NCBI RefSeq assembly: GCF_037975245.1
Contig: NC_092576.1
Location: 22,383,611-22,447,610 of the forward strand
Length of the DNA stretch: 64,000 nt
Direction of reading: 5' to 3'
From: Apostichopus japonicus
Lineage: Eukaryota > Echinodermata > Holothuroidea > Aspidochirotida > Stichopodidae
Shown here: piece after piece, positions 47,488 through 59,425 of the stretch
Position numbering within the stretch: the first letter of the stretch is position 1
Layout: each line of letters begins with the position of its first letter
Notes under the pieces: generated by a model
What the model saw: the letters and a program-made list of their open reading frames with translations, nothing else
Database searches by the model: none
Told to the model about the DNA's origin: nothing
Made by a program: the position numbers and the translations under genes

Positions 47488-50400
47488 CTTTGATTGAACA
47501 TGAATTTTAATTATTTCCAGTTAATAAGATTTGTTTAAATGATGACGTCTATCTCTGTTTAGTTCTTCAACTATTAAAAGCTCATTAATTTTATTTAATT
47601 ACCATCTCATGGAATTTACCGATAGTACTGACTTCATTCCTAGGTTTGAGTGTGACTTAACTTCTAGTGAATTTTTCGAAATGTAACATATGCTTTCTTC
47701 CTTTGTGTTTGTAGACATTCCTAATGGGGGTAATGCCTATGATCTTAACTTTCTAAAAGTTATCGTTTCTTCCAATTAAATAACACCAACCGCTTTTTAA
47801 ATCTATTTCATTGAACATAATGTTATGATAACATAATGTTATGATCTAGTAATGCATGTATCTTATCCCTGAGCGCTTAATTAAATTAATTAATTACTAC
47901 TTTTCAGTTTAATCGGGTTGACCGGGTCTTCATTGTAATAACTTCTGTTACTATGTGAACATTTAGCGGACAAACGTAAATTAACAAACAAGAGATAAAT
48001 CAGGTAATTACAAGTTAAATGTGAGGATGGCGCCCTTTTAAAGCAAACATCTGTTTTCGATTGATACAATTTGAAATTAGTGGCGCACTTTCAATTTTAA
48101 AAACGTTTTAGCATTTTAAACTGGGATGATGTACATGGACATATCTCTGGTTGCTTGAAAATGACGTACGACTTTTAAAATGACTAAGACCAAAACAAGA
48201 AAACAAGATGTAACTGTAGGCGGAACACAACGTTCGAATAACTGTCAGAAAGACTTAAACGACAGTTTTGCTTTTAAATAATTATCTTTTTATAATCATT
48301 TTGTAATATAATTTGACTTAAATTAATATATTGGTGTACAGAGTTTTGAAAGCTCTCTATTAAACAGATTATATTTCACATTTAGTGTCAGGTATATCAA
48401 TTGGCAGGAGTTAGGTCATTCAACTTATAATTATTTAATAAATAACATTATTTCAGACAGTCTGCCTGGTAAAATGAAACTGCAGGCTTTTTATATGTAA
48501 GATGGTCAGCTCTTACATAAAGTTTTCTTTTGTACCATAGTTTTACTTGTTTACCTGTGCAGTGCTCACTGTACAGAGGTCTATACATTTGTACAGTATA
48601 TTTGTATGTTGTCTTGTGGTAGTGAAAAGGGGGATTAAGATTTCTCCTTCTGGTTGCTAAGTAACTATCTTTGTTCTTCCTGGAAATTAGCCCTCACAGG
48701 AAATGGGGTCTGTGTATACTGTATATATTATAGGAACAAAGGAGTTTTGTGAGGGTATAGGGAGTCAGGGAGTTGGCCATAAGTATTAGAGCAACACAGT
48801 TGCACAAGAGGAGATCTATATAGTTTTAATGCTGGATAGTTTGTTGTAAACCTTAATTTACAAGTTCAATTTACTGTAGTCCTTATTATTTTATGGAAGG
48901 AGTCATATTCACCTGACAGTCTGGGACACTATTTACTATAAAGAATATTATTTACTTAGAGGATATAATTTTACCATAAAGGATAGGCCGGGACACCATT
49001 TGTTATAACTGACATTATTTTACCACAAAGGATATACACATTATTTTACTGGAGGATAGCCTGGGACTCTATCGCTTATTAATTAAAGGACACTATTTCG
49101 TTGGGATCAGACATTAAACCATTTATCTGTTCAACTCTATCTGATGTCGTGGAAGACCTGTACCTGATGTCACCAGCATGCAAACTCACCAGAACAGCTT
49201 TATAAATTAAGTGTATTTACTTTACTTTTGGGTGCGCACCTCACTACTGAAAGTTGTTTTATTTAATTCTTTGACTGGGCCCAGATCAGCTGTACTGTAT
49301 ATTGCTTGTTATTCATAATTATAATTTCTTTTGATCCAATCCAGTTGAGTTTTCTATTTTTTTTTATGTGTCTTGCTCTGTGTTTGGTCTTCACACCAAA
49401 CCCAGAGTTCTCTGATCAAGAAAAACATTTATTTTCAGTGGCAAACACCCTTACATATATAACTTGCTGTAACTTCAGATCACGAAGATTGAATAATTTA
49501 GGTCCTTACTATGATCAGTGTGGATTGCTATATATTGACTTGTGTGAAGGCCTAGACGACAAAGTTATGTAAGAACGAGTTGGACCAATTTTTGTGATTT
49601 AGGATTTTTTTAAAGAAAACAAGGTTTCTACAGTACTGTGTTTATGTATATTTTCTTAGCTAGAATAAACAATTGTTCGCGAAATAAAACTCATTTTACA
49701 TCTGCCAGTCGAGAATTTTAATGACTAGTTTTAGATTCACTTTAGTTGAAAGCTTTAATGCAAACTCAGTGATCCGACTGTATTTTATTGCAAATTGTCA
49801 AATCCTTGTTAGGTTAGATATGCTTTAACTGGGCCTTTTGTGATACTCCGTCAACAACTCGGTCTAATATATTTTTTTTTAATGATTTAGAATTTCCAAG
49901 AATGTCTTCTTTCTAAAGGTATGCCTACTATGGTGATATTTGAATGTTTAAGACTTCTAAGGTAACCATAGCCTATGTTAGTTTTGTTCATTGCTAATTA
50001 GGCTATGGCTTGGTCAATATAACAATTCTAGCCTAGGCCTCTATACCATACCGTCAAATTATGTCACTGATCAATGTTACAGTTTTAGCTATTACTATTA
50101 GCAGCGGTTTCCTCTCCAAAAAATAATCCAACCTTAAAATCCAGTCAACAGGTCAATTGTAACAAACAACTGAATGAAACAAGCAACATCTGCAACCTCC
50201 ACCCAATATAACACTAAACCATTCATTGCTAGTGATAGATGAACACAGGTATTCAATAGCATGAGTCACCGATATCAAATACAGGTGTTTCTTACATCGG
50301 TCTACACATTTTGGCGCCAATAAAGAAAATCATCATTGTTGGAGATACTCAACGTTGTGCATGCCTGGTGAAAACAGACAGTTTAAGAAAGATGTTAATT

Positions 50401-51800
50401 GGGTATTTGGTAAGAAAAGAGTCGAGGCTCCCATGAAATTTATTAACCCGATGTTTGAAGACTAATTTGCGTGGTTGTTTCTTGTGAACCTTTTTCTGAA
50501 TTTCATGTTGATGCCAAGTAAGAAATTAATTATGAGATTAAACAGTTAAGCTATCTTTGCAAGCCTGAAACTAAAAATGCATTAGAACACATGCGGTAAG
50601 GAAAATAGAAACTTCAATTAAATTACTAGTTTTCAGCAAGAACAAGTACAGTAAATACAATCGAATACTAACAAAATGAATAAAGGAATAATAACAAGAA
50701 TCATAATAATTCTCTATTTTAGCCTTGAGCAACTGGGACGGTGTTTGTAGCTTTATTTCTTACACATATATGCACTGTTGAACTGAAACTACTTGAAATT
50801 TCCCATGTCCCATCTGGGTCACGGTAACATATACAAAAGTGGATGTTTGCCCCTACAACTCTTCATTTTCTCTCCTGTAGGTAATTACAGTGTTCTTCTC
50901 GCTTAGACAATGAAGATTGTATCATATTTAACTTCATTACATTAGGGCGAAACCCTTTCAATTCGAGAGGCATTGAAGACTCGCCCCAAACTGCGTGCGG
51001 CCATCTGAAAAAGTTAACTTTCCGTGGCTTGCAAGTGACGTTTTTTTTGTGTCGCTACAAAATGCAGACAGTACAGTAATGAAACGTGATACCTTGTTAT
51101 CTTTAGCTGGACCTGAGATGTCCATCGCTGTATGGTTTGTATACTGTGCTGTGGGTATTGACTACAGCTGTATGTACTGACTGTACATTAGTGTCTAATT
51201 ACCGATGGTAGCAAGCTGTATGTGTATTTTCTGGGGTCGATGGTGGTGTTTAACACTTATGTTACACCTCATTGGAAACTAGGTCAACTTACCAGCATTA
51301 GACGTTTCTTTTTGCGCGAGTCTTCACACCCTTTAACAGTGCACGTACACCAAGAAATCACAAGGAAAACAGTCATATGTTACGATACGGTAAGTTGCAA
51401 AACATTGGTAACATAGTGTAATTTGGTTGTTTAGTCAGTTTCCTTTGGGTTCACCCTATTCTTAATATTATTATATCGAGCTTTATAGCTGGTCTATCAC
51501 AGTGTGGAGATTGTTTTAGCAAATCACTGTTATCTTTAGATTCTTATCTATTTTTATTTTACATCTTTACTTTTTTTCTTCTCTTTGAGTCTTGTTTAAA
51601 TACAAAAAGAAATCAGGTTAGTTGTATGATAATATTAATTTACTTCATTTTAAACTGTTTATTTGTTCTTTTCTTGTTTAGAATGTTTCATATCTATATC
51701 TTTCAGTCTATCTGTAATGCACTATATTCTTATTATAGTTCCTTTTCATCATTTTTCTTATCTATTTGTCTCTTGTTTCATCGTTGTATTTTTTGCCCAA
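47488..51800. other. Gene-poor sequence
   Basis: No gene recognised over about 4.3 kb. At 50940-51070 a GC-richer stretch (GAAGACTCGCCCC, GTGCGGCCATCTGAAAA) looks like a dispersed repeat, from memory of similar invertebrate sequences, but no termini were resolved. Repeated words for GGATA...GGGACAC at 48958-49080 hint at a small local duplication. Confidence 0.35.
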
Positions 51801-51875
51801 ATGGCCGCCCATACAGACGTGGACTTGGATGTAACTATAGAAGGAAGTAAATTGTTTGGCCAATTTGTTTTATCG
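51801..51875 (+). CDS. Candidate first coding exon, unknown gene
   Basis: ATG at 51801 in the context AAATGG opens 25 codons (beginning MAAHTDVDLDVTIEGSK) and ends in phase 0 at a TATCG/GTAAGT donor. MAA starts and the protein-like composition are typical of genuine first exons. No second exon in phase 0 was found within the next 3 kb. A possible acceptor near 54990 would meet a stop in this phase. Protein not recognised. Confidence 0.4.
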
Positions 51876-52400
51876 GTAAGTTTGCTCCTACATTCCTGAA
51901 AACATATCGAGTTCACAAGATTTATCAATTGACCAATATATCAGAGGGGATTTTTCTGTTGGCGATTGGAAACTACTTTGACAAGTCTCAATTACGCAAT
52001 CGAAAACAAACAGCCAAGTATTTGAATCTGCTTTTGAAGAACTACTGTACTTCCCTGTTTGTTTGGCGTGATTCCCCACAGATTACACACAGTTCTGGCT
52101 TACGAAATAAGAAGACAATGCAGCCTTTGACAGATGTTGAACATGATACAGAGAGAATCTCGGGTCTATCGCAAGTCTAACTCTAAATCCTCTAAATCTA
52201 AGTCTAACCCTAAATCTAAATCGAAACTCGGATCTACCTCGAGTCTATCGCAACTGTCAACGCAAAAAACTCTTGTATCACATAGGCCTATGTTCCTTTC
52301 ACATGCTTAACGAAACGTTAGGCTATGGACAGACAATGGCAGGGGTTATCATAACGTTGCATTTGAAGTTGAAGCTTGTATTGTGGGTCTCATCAGTTAC
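51876..52400. other. Putative intron sequence with a short CTAAAT-type repeat
   Basis: About 52177-52260 holds imperfect repeats of TCTAAATC or TCTAAGTC, ending in CTCGAGTCTATCGCAA, a word also at 52160-52175. No exon support. Confidence 0.35.
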
Positions 52401-52857
52401 AGTGCCATTCCGCCATAGGTTTTGATCCTTTCCGCCATGGTAGAAAAGCTGGAAAACTATGGCGGAAAAGGTAAACTTAGGAATGGATTTTACTCAGGAA
52501 AATATCGGTGAAACTTTCTTTGGTTCGCGTTGAAGGATATGTACACGGTCTTCATATGTGATGGTTCGCTGGATAGACTGAATTGTAGTTAAGACAAGGT
52601 TGGAGATTAGATAGTCTTTGCTATACGTGTTGAATGAATAGTTTTAATTGTAAGTCCATAGGCCCATATATATAATAGTTGGTTGAATAAATCAAATTAC
52701 TTTAGGTTGATTGTTTATTAAAAAGACCAAATTTGTGTATTTTGCAGGACTAGGTACAGTAGTGTGAGGCGAAGTAATAAACATTGCATATAGGCCTACA
52801 GTGCACCCACAATAATGTGCTCTTTCCGCCATGGTGGTTACATTGTGGAATGGCACT
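52401..52857. mobile_element. Possible MITE bounded by an inverted repeat, 457 bp
   Basis: AGTGCCATTCC at 52401-52411 is matched on the opposite strand by GGAATGGCACT at 52847-52857 (11 bp perfect). CCGCCATGG words occur just inside both ends. No target duplication was seen, so it could also be a chance inverted pair inside a GCCAT-rich repeat. Confidence 0.35.
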
Positions 52858-53064
52858 TTTTCTATGGTGGAATGTACCGATGGCAGCATGACACGGTCCC
52901 CGGTGTACTCTAGTCCTATCTATAGAGAGCAATGTAACTCTGGCCTAGTCCAAGGACTTCAATAGCAATACTCAATGATCCAACGCCAGCAGGAAGAAAA
53001 AACATGACATCAGGGACGGCGATTTGTTTCAAATATTGGGGGGGGGGGGAGGTTTGCTCGGATG

Positions 53065-53113
53065 CAGGCGCGTAGCAACTTTCATCCCCAAATTGTTCGT
53101 GCGCTTCGTGATT

Positions 53114-53148
<35 letters not shown>

Positions 53149-53662
53149 ATATAAATATATATGAGAACCAAGTTTTTCCCAATAGTTTTTTTTTCATCCA
53201 TAACCTTTATCAAGATTGTCACCAGTCACACGTCATGTTCGACTTCATTGCATCTCATGTGGATCATTGCTTTTGTAGGTAATACTACGTAAGGGCCCAC
53301 AATACCTGTCAGCCCCACTTTTCAAGGATTTAAGCCCATTATTTGTTCAGAATTTGAATAATAAAGTCACTTCAAAACATACACATAATGTTGCACAAAA
53401 TTCATCTATGGATAACCAATAAAGAAAAACCCCCTTCAACCCCTAACAGACCGGTCAAAATTGCATGAGTAGAGGAAAGTATGATGAGGAATGTTGGTCA
53501 GGGAATTTTTGAAAACACACAGTTAATTTATTGGTGTACAAATATTAAAACCTCTTATAGCGGCTACTATAAAACTTCGATATCATAAAAAAAAATACAA
53601 AAAATATGCTCCAGTGGGGGCGGTCGCCCCCTTAGCCCCCCCTACCGTTGGTTACGCGCCTG
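53065..53662. mobile_element. hAT-like MITE, 598 bp
   Basis: The left end reads CAGGCGCGTAGCAAC and the right end, on the other strand, CAGGCGCGTAACCAAC. CAGGCGCGTA ends are typical of hAT MITEs. Inside are an AT-rich simple repeat (53117-53160) and, near the right end, a palindromic GGGGGCGGTCGCCCCC. No coding capacity. A clear 8-bp target duplication is not visible. Confidence 0.6.
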
Positions 53663-54336
53663 GATAGAAATCTTGCAGGAAACAGACTAAATGGAAACCC
53701 AGTGAACCCATATCGATGTGGATCATACGTATGATTGTACGTACTTACACTCATACACAAGATATGTACGGACATTATGATAATAATCATGAGTGACAAC
53801 ATGCTATATGGTCACAGGTCACAGAAACGACCACGAAGAGACATATACCTCATGCAGCATATGTAGGTTGAAGTTTTAGCCACCGTCAAATTTGATTTGG
53901 ATAAATAATCTCACGCATTTTCAATTTATAGCCACAAAAAAAAAATATGCCACCAAATATTGGGGGGATATTATATACTATATCCCCCCAAAATAAAATA
54001 TGGGGGGGACATGTTCATCCCATCCCCCCATGATTGCGGCCCATGCATGACATAGGCTCAGCCTTAGCATGTTTAGGTCTAGGCCTACAGTAGCTGAAGT
54101 GTGGCATTAGGCCTAGCCAATGACTTTCAAATATACTTTGATCAAATTCAGTAATTGAAATCCTAGTACTCTTCATGTACTCTGGAGTTATATTCTGTTC
54201 TGGAATATTGTGGATAAATTCCAACTTGAGAATAGCAAAGGTCAAATGAAATTCATGGTTTCCCAGCTCTAGAATGAGATTCAACATGTGAGTGTGTTAG
54301 CGACATGTGTTAGCAACATGTGATTGTTAGCAACAG
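53663..54336. other. Unassigned sequence
   Basis: A minus-strand frame at 54015-54287 has moderately protein-like text (contains FHLTFAILKLEFIHNIPEQN) and a weak acceptor (CTCATTCTAG) but no donor, so it is not called. Short GTGTTAGC repeats at 54294-54335 precede the SINE. Confidence 0.3.
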
Positions 54337-54545
54337 GGAGTGTTAGCTCAGTAGTTAACGCCGGTGCCTTTCAATCATAAGGTCCAGAGTTTGAGTCACT
54401 CCAAGATTAATTTATGTTGTCCAGTTACAGAGTTGTTGACAATTGACAATTCATAATCATGGACATTAAAATATGAATGTAAGAGACTGAATTCCGTCAG
54501 CTTGATGGCTTCTTCGCGATTTCCTGCTTGCAGGAGGACCTAAAA
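54337..54545 (+). mobile_element. tRNA-derived SINE
   Basis: The head folds like a tRNA: GGAGTG (54337-54342) pairs with CACTCC (54397-54402), the A-box-like TAGCTCAGTAG follows, and a worn B box (GAGTTTGAGTC) lies before the 3' strand. An anticodon arm is only approximate, and there is no CCA-adjacent discriminator logic, so this is not a functional tRNA. A ~140-bp body follows, ending in a GC-richer block (CTTCTTCGCGATTTCC and GCTTGCAGGAGG). Pol III transcription from the A/B boxes would be the expected mode. Confidence 0.6.
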
Positions 54546-55385
54546 TACAAACATACAACATTCCATCATAGATGTGTTATATTGTACAGTAGTTGTGTCA
54601 CCCAAGCTACTGCAGCATTATACAACACCCTTTCTTGTTCAAGGCATCCAATGTAACAAATCCATAATTTCCAGGGTAACGCTCATTAACCTGCAAATGC
54701 ACCTTTAGCTTAAATATCACAATTCGTATATGCACATTTTAAGTATTTTACGAACAATAAGCACAGGGTTTTTGAGATGGCAACTATTAACATGTTAAGA
54801 GGATCACTCACAATGACCCCTGTAGTGCTATATTGCTATCTGGATACAAAAGATCCATAGAACTTTTTTTCTAGAGTCATTTCATTTGCCAGTGAATATA
54901 TCTGAATAATTAATTTGATTATGTTATTGTTTCACTTTTGTTTTAAAAGTCACTGAGGCTCTAACGGCTCCATGATGTAATAATTCAACCATATTAAGAA
55001 ACCCTGTAGTGAAGATGAAGACAGAGACTGTACTGGATGGAGGAGATCAGTACCTACGAACCTATCAAGCTTCTTTCAGTATCCTTTACTTCTTGACGCA
55101 CAGAATGACATAGGAATGGTAAGGAAGTTTGCTTGTTTGTTGTGACTGGATTTACCAAACTGCCTTAATAGTGGGTATTGATTTGATTCATTGCAGGAAT
55201 CTGAAAGTCAACTTTAAAGTACCATTCCAAATATTTGTCTCAAATACTGCACTTTCTTCCTCCCCTGGCCCCCCCATCCCTTCCAAACCAGTATTGGTAT
55301 TGGATCCTCCCTGCCAATAAGACAAAAAGTGGCCCTCTACATGAAGTAACTTTTGTCTCGTAGCCCTACGAATAAAGAATGCTAT
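54546..55385. other. Unassigned sequence with an open stretch
   Basis: After a possible acceptor (AACCCTGTAG near 54990), one frame stays open to a possible AATG/GTAAGG donor at about 55117 (contains DEDRDCTGWRRS and FFQYPLLLDAQND). This could be an exon, but phase does not fit the first exon at 51801. The last six bases, TGCTAT, are the target duplication of the next element. Confidence 0.25.
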
Positions 55386-57240
55386 TATGGAACGTGGAAA
55401 GGGTCAACGTGAGGCGCCGTCCACTCAGGAATGGTCGTTGGCTCAGAAACCGTCCACTTAGAGATCGCCGCTGAAATACAGCAGCCATCCATTTTGAAAT
55501 CACCGTTTAACGTGAGGTGCCGTCCATTCAGAAATGGACGTTGACTTAGAAACCGTCGCGACTGAGAAATGGTCGTGATTCAGAAATCGTCCATTCAGAG
55601 ATCGTTCACTCAGAGATCGTCGTCTCAGAGATTGTCCATTTGAGTGACAGCCAAACTTGCATATTAATATCGTGGGCGGGGCGTGAACTTTTCAATCACA
55701 GAGTCCCACTCATACTGTACTCTTTCATTGAATTTTCAATCAAAAATTAAAATAGATCAAAAAGATGATATACAACTTGAGGAATTTGTGAAAATCGGTT
55801 TCAACAACAGAAGAACAGCAGATTTGTTTCATTGCAGTGAATCAACTGTTATAAAAGGAGGCGTGCTTCTAGGTTTCTGGAAAAAAGATGGATCTTTCGC
55901 AATACAAACCTAAGGTTAGTATGATGAGTGTATGAGTACGGTGCTGGTATTCCTCAGCTTGCGGCCAATCACTAATACTATAGACTTGACCCTCATACTC
56001 GGTTGTTTTGATCCATTTCATTCAGTATCAGTTCGTATACTCAATCTTCGGGAGTTTGTGCATGTTGAGACGACATACAATTAAGCCCATTAGTTTTTTT
56101 AATTAATAATTCGTGATTACCAGTGGTAATTTTTCCAAAAAATTATTGATTTGTTAGTATGAATTATAATTTTGCTGAAATGAAATACTTGTATGTTTTA
56201 ATGAAACATTATTTGTAACAATTAATGTCGTATTAAGAAGTACCACACATGAAGAATTTTTAACATGCAATTATATACAAATTTTAATTTCATACAAATT
56301 TTAATTTCTTTAAAGGATTATTGATTTGTTAATACAATTTATTTATTTTAATGATATACTATTAAATTTGTCATGAAACGTTACTTGGTAACACTGAATT
56401 GACTAATTCATACTAAGGTATCATTAAGTGTTTACAATGTTTTGTAAATTTGTAACAGCTAGTGGAATTACTTTGTGTAATGCCTATAGTATTTCATAGT
56501 AACAATTTATTAATTCATTATTGTAAATTAAAATTAAATGTTAACATTTGTAGTTACCAGGGTTAACAGCTATGATCATCTATGGTCATCGTGATACACA
56601 TCACATTTGACGCTCAGTTTTATACCGAAGCATACATGTTATGTCATCACTTCCTATTATTTTGACAAATGCTGAGCACATCGTCAAATCTCGGTCAAAT
56701 TGATTAGACCAATGAAAAAAATCTGGGCCTAGCGACGGATGTTACTACTTTCCAAATTAGTTATCCCTGTTTGTCTATGAGTTGCCAGTTCCCTATAGAA
56801 GTTACGGGAAACTTCTTCGGAATTTTCGACCCCCAACGTGTGGATTATTTCTTCCATCTTAATTATTTTGGATTCTGGAAACCTTCATTGCATGTGGTCT
56901 TGGGTGTACCGAGACTAAATTACTCTACTGAAAAAGGGAGGGGCGCCGCAGGGACGACTTGAATGAGGCGGGAACAAGAGCGTTCTACTGTAACAGCTCG
57001 GTGTATGTTACTGGGCGGGAGCACAGTTGGTACATAGCCATTGTGAAGGGAGGACGAATTCTAGTAGGCGCGGCTCAGCATCGACCAGCGATTTGTAAGT
57101 GGACGATTTCTGAGTCAACAGCCATTTCTGTACTTCAACGGCGATTTCAAAATGGGCGGCTGTTTCATTTGAGCAATGATCTCTGAGTGAACGGTCTCTG
57201 AGTGAACGGCGCCTCACGTTGACCCTTTCCGCATTCCATA
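55386..57240. mobile_element. Long-TIR DNA transposon, 1855 bp, with 6-bp target duplication
   Basis: The left end TATGGAACGTGG and right end (other strand) TATGGAATGCGG are followed on both arms by GAAAGGGTCAACGTGAGG and CGCCGT; similarity continues with indels for about 150-200 bp. The element is flanked by TGCTAT on both sides (55380-55385 and 57241-57246). The arms contain many short repeats of CACTCAGAGATCG and GAAATCGTCC type. A 6-bp duplication with TA-starting ends is compatible with the IS3EU superfamily, but that name is inference. The middle is AT-rich, holding one small frame with a helix-turn-helix-like sequence. Confidence 0.8.
55683..55913 (+). pseudogene. Helix-turn-helix-like remnant inside the long-TIR element
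   Basis: A 76-codon frame contains LEEFVKIGFNNRRTADLF followed by HCSESTVIKGG, close to the L..GF...IA..L.VS.STV..R pattern of DNA-binding domains in integrase-like transposases. Only this domain is present; the rest of the frame and the following 1.1 kb show no catalytic region. It is likely what survives of the parent transposase, or a captured fragment. Confidence 0.4.
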
Positions 57241-57246
57241 TGCTAT

Positions 57247-59425
57247 AATTGTTCCCTTTCTTTGAATTGATTGGTTGAACCCATATAAGGGAAGCCTCGG
57301 AAATCTAGCCACCATGTCCGGGCCGGTGGATTTTTCTTCGGCTATAATGAGCACAGCCACAAGCAGATAATGAGTCACACTTGAGTGCACACTCTCTCCA
57401 AACCACCCTCCACGCTATACAGTTACATTCACAGCCGCGGTCAAGTTTTTACTAAGCCGATTTGAACACAATAGTGAGTTGAACAAAACATCATAGCTAA
57501 GTCTCAAGGTATTCAAACATTTCAAAAAGATAGTGTGTTTATACGCCATATTTTATCCTACTACAGAAGCAAAACTTCTGTGAATAATAAGTAAGGAAAT
57601 GTGAATTTACACTGCAGGAATCTAAAATGCCATCTTTCTTATTTTCCCAGTCGGCCAAGTAGGAACAAAAACTTTCGTTGCCTTTTTGCAAGGACAAGTT
57701 TCCTGAATTTTTAAGATTTAAAAATCTAAAAAACTGAAATCACAATCTCACTTCTTGTACACGTGCACATAAGCGTCAACCAGAGCCTAACATACGGGAA
57801 GACTTTAGAATAATCCTACTAAGTTGTATAGAACAGGACCTAAACTACCTAGCTAGGTGAAAAAAAATCGGTTGACTGTAGGGAATTTTTCGCACTCCAG
57901 CGAAGCTGTATCTTTTTTTAGCCAGCTAGATCGTAGACATCATGACGATTGAACAAATGGCGATAATTTCTTGTGAAAGAAATTTGAAATAAATGTGGAA
58001 AAAATGAGATTATCCTTTCTCCGTTTTAAGTGTAAATCTTATTCTAGCAATCCATGGTTAAGAAAGTTGAGAGAAATAAAGTTTATCAACTTCATTTACT
58101 TACTTTTGAACTTTGTAAAAAAAAAAAGCGTCCTTTACAACTCTGAAAATCAGTAGAGAAACTAGCAATTGTGTACGAACAGTAAGTTGCTACACCTTTC
58201 AAATTTTACGAAAGATCGAGCAAAATACTTTTGAAAAATTCACTCGAAACTGGCATATCGTGCTAAATGCAACTAATGTCATGTAGACAAGGATCTAGTA
58301 CACCCATTTATGAATAAACCATACGACCACATCTGGCGGGGGGAAAAGAAAGTATTTTCTAGAATTTCCACCAAAAAAAAGGAAAAATTAATATCCTACC
58401 ATAGTTAAGTGTATAGTTAATAGCCTAACCACTTCGCCGGTTACGGATCTCACGTAACAACAAAAACACAACTAATTGTATTTTGCGAAGTTGACGTTTT
58501 CTACAAGGACATGGAAACAATATTTAGCATTCAGTTAATCATGCCAAATGGCCTAAAGCATGGGATTAAAAGATTTACTTTCATAAAGATAGCCATACTG
58601 TAGCTATTGGGGCCTTGATATCGTGCTATGTCTGTATGGTATAGACTGTGCCTCGAGTGTATCATGGGGAATAGATTGTTTTGTTCATGCGGAGGAGTCG
58701 GTTGGCTTGAGGTGTGTTTTAATTACCTTAATGTTACGGGGATATATATACTTTTCTTGAACGTCTAAGATAATATTTCGCATAACTTTACCGATCCTTT
58801 ACTGACTTACCTAATTAATTCTAGAGTGGAGCCAAAATAGTTTACTCCATGAAAAGTTTTTGGGAAACGTGCCAAAAATGTTAACAAACAGGTGTTAGAC
58901 AGGGGGGTTGTTTGGCAAGGTACCTGGGAAAATTCGCAGCCCATGTACAGTATGCCTACCATGATATTTAAGTAGGGGTAAACACTTCAGTTGTAAACTG
59001 ATGTACGTATAGTACACGCTGTTCATTGTAAGGCAGTCTCGAAACGAGGCTTTGCCGAACGTAGTTTGTTTCATAATATCGACAGTTTTGTAAGTTAAAC
59101 TTTTTAAAGATTGTAAGACAGATCAAATCTCTTTTCATTTTATCACTAGTATAGCAACTCTCACTTGTCATTTTCAAATTTTCATTAGTTTCGTGACAAT
59201 TTAAATTCAAAATGTTGTCAGTATTTTGAATCCTCAACTGCGAATTTTTTATCGCCAGACACGCAAAAATACTAAAAATTTCCGGGGCCTTTGCCCCTGG
59301 ACCCCACACAAGGGGGTTCCACCCTGGACCCCACGCCATTATGCTCGCACGCAACAGGGGTTGGTGGGAAATCGGCAGTTGTTTTTCGCGAACACACTAA
59401 AAACAACAAGGATAAATTATCCTAT
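57247..59425. other. Unassigned sequence
   Basis: No gene called. Around 59283-59340 the words GGGGCCTTTGCCCCTGGACCCC and a second CCTGGACCCCAC form a GC-rich palindromic repeat of transposon type; a minus-strand frame crossing it is not supported. CTAT (59422-59425) is a target duplication of the next element. Confidence 0.35.

Noticed and set aside
54015-54287. Minus-strand 90-codon frame with partly protein-like sequence
   Set aside because: It has only a weak acceptor, no donor, and a low-complexity tail. It remains possible but unsupported.
54337-54403. Functional tRNA gene
   Set aside because: The anticodon loop lacks the expected T at position 33, the B box is degenerate, and a SINE-like body follows.
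58968-59354. 128-codon minus-strand frame
   Set aside because: Its start lies in a GC-rich palindromic repeat (GGACCCC words), and the remainder has no recognisable pattern.
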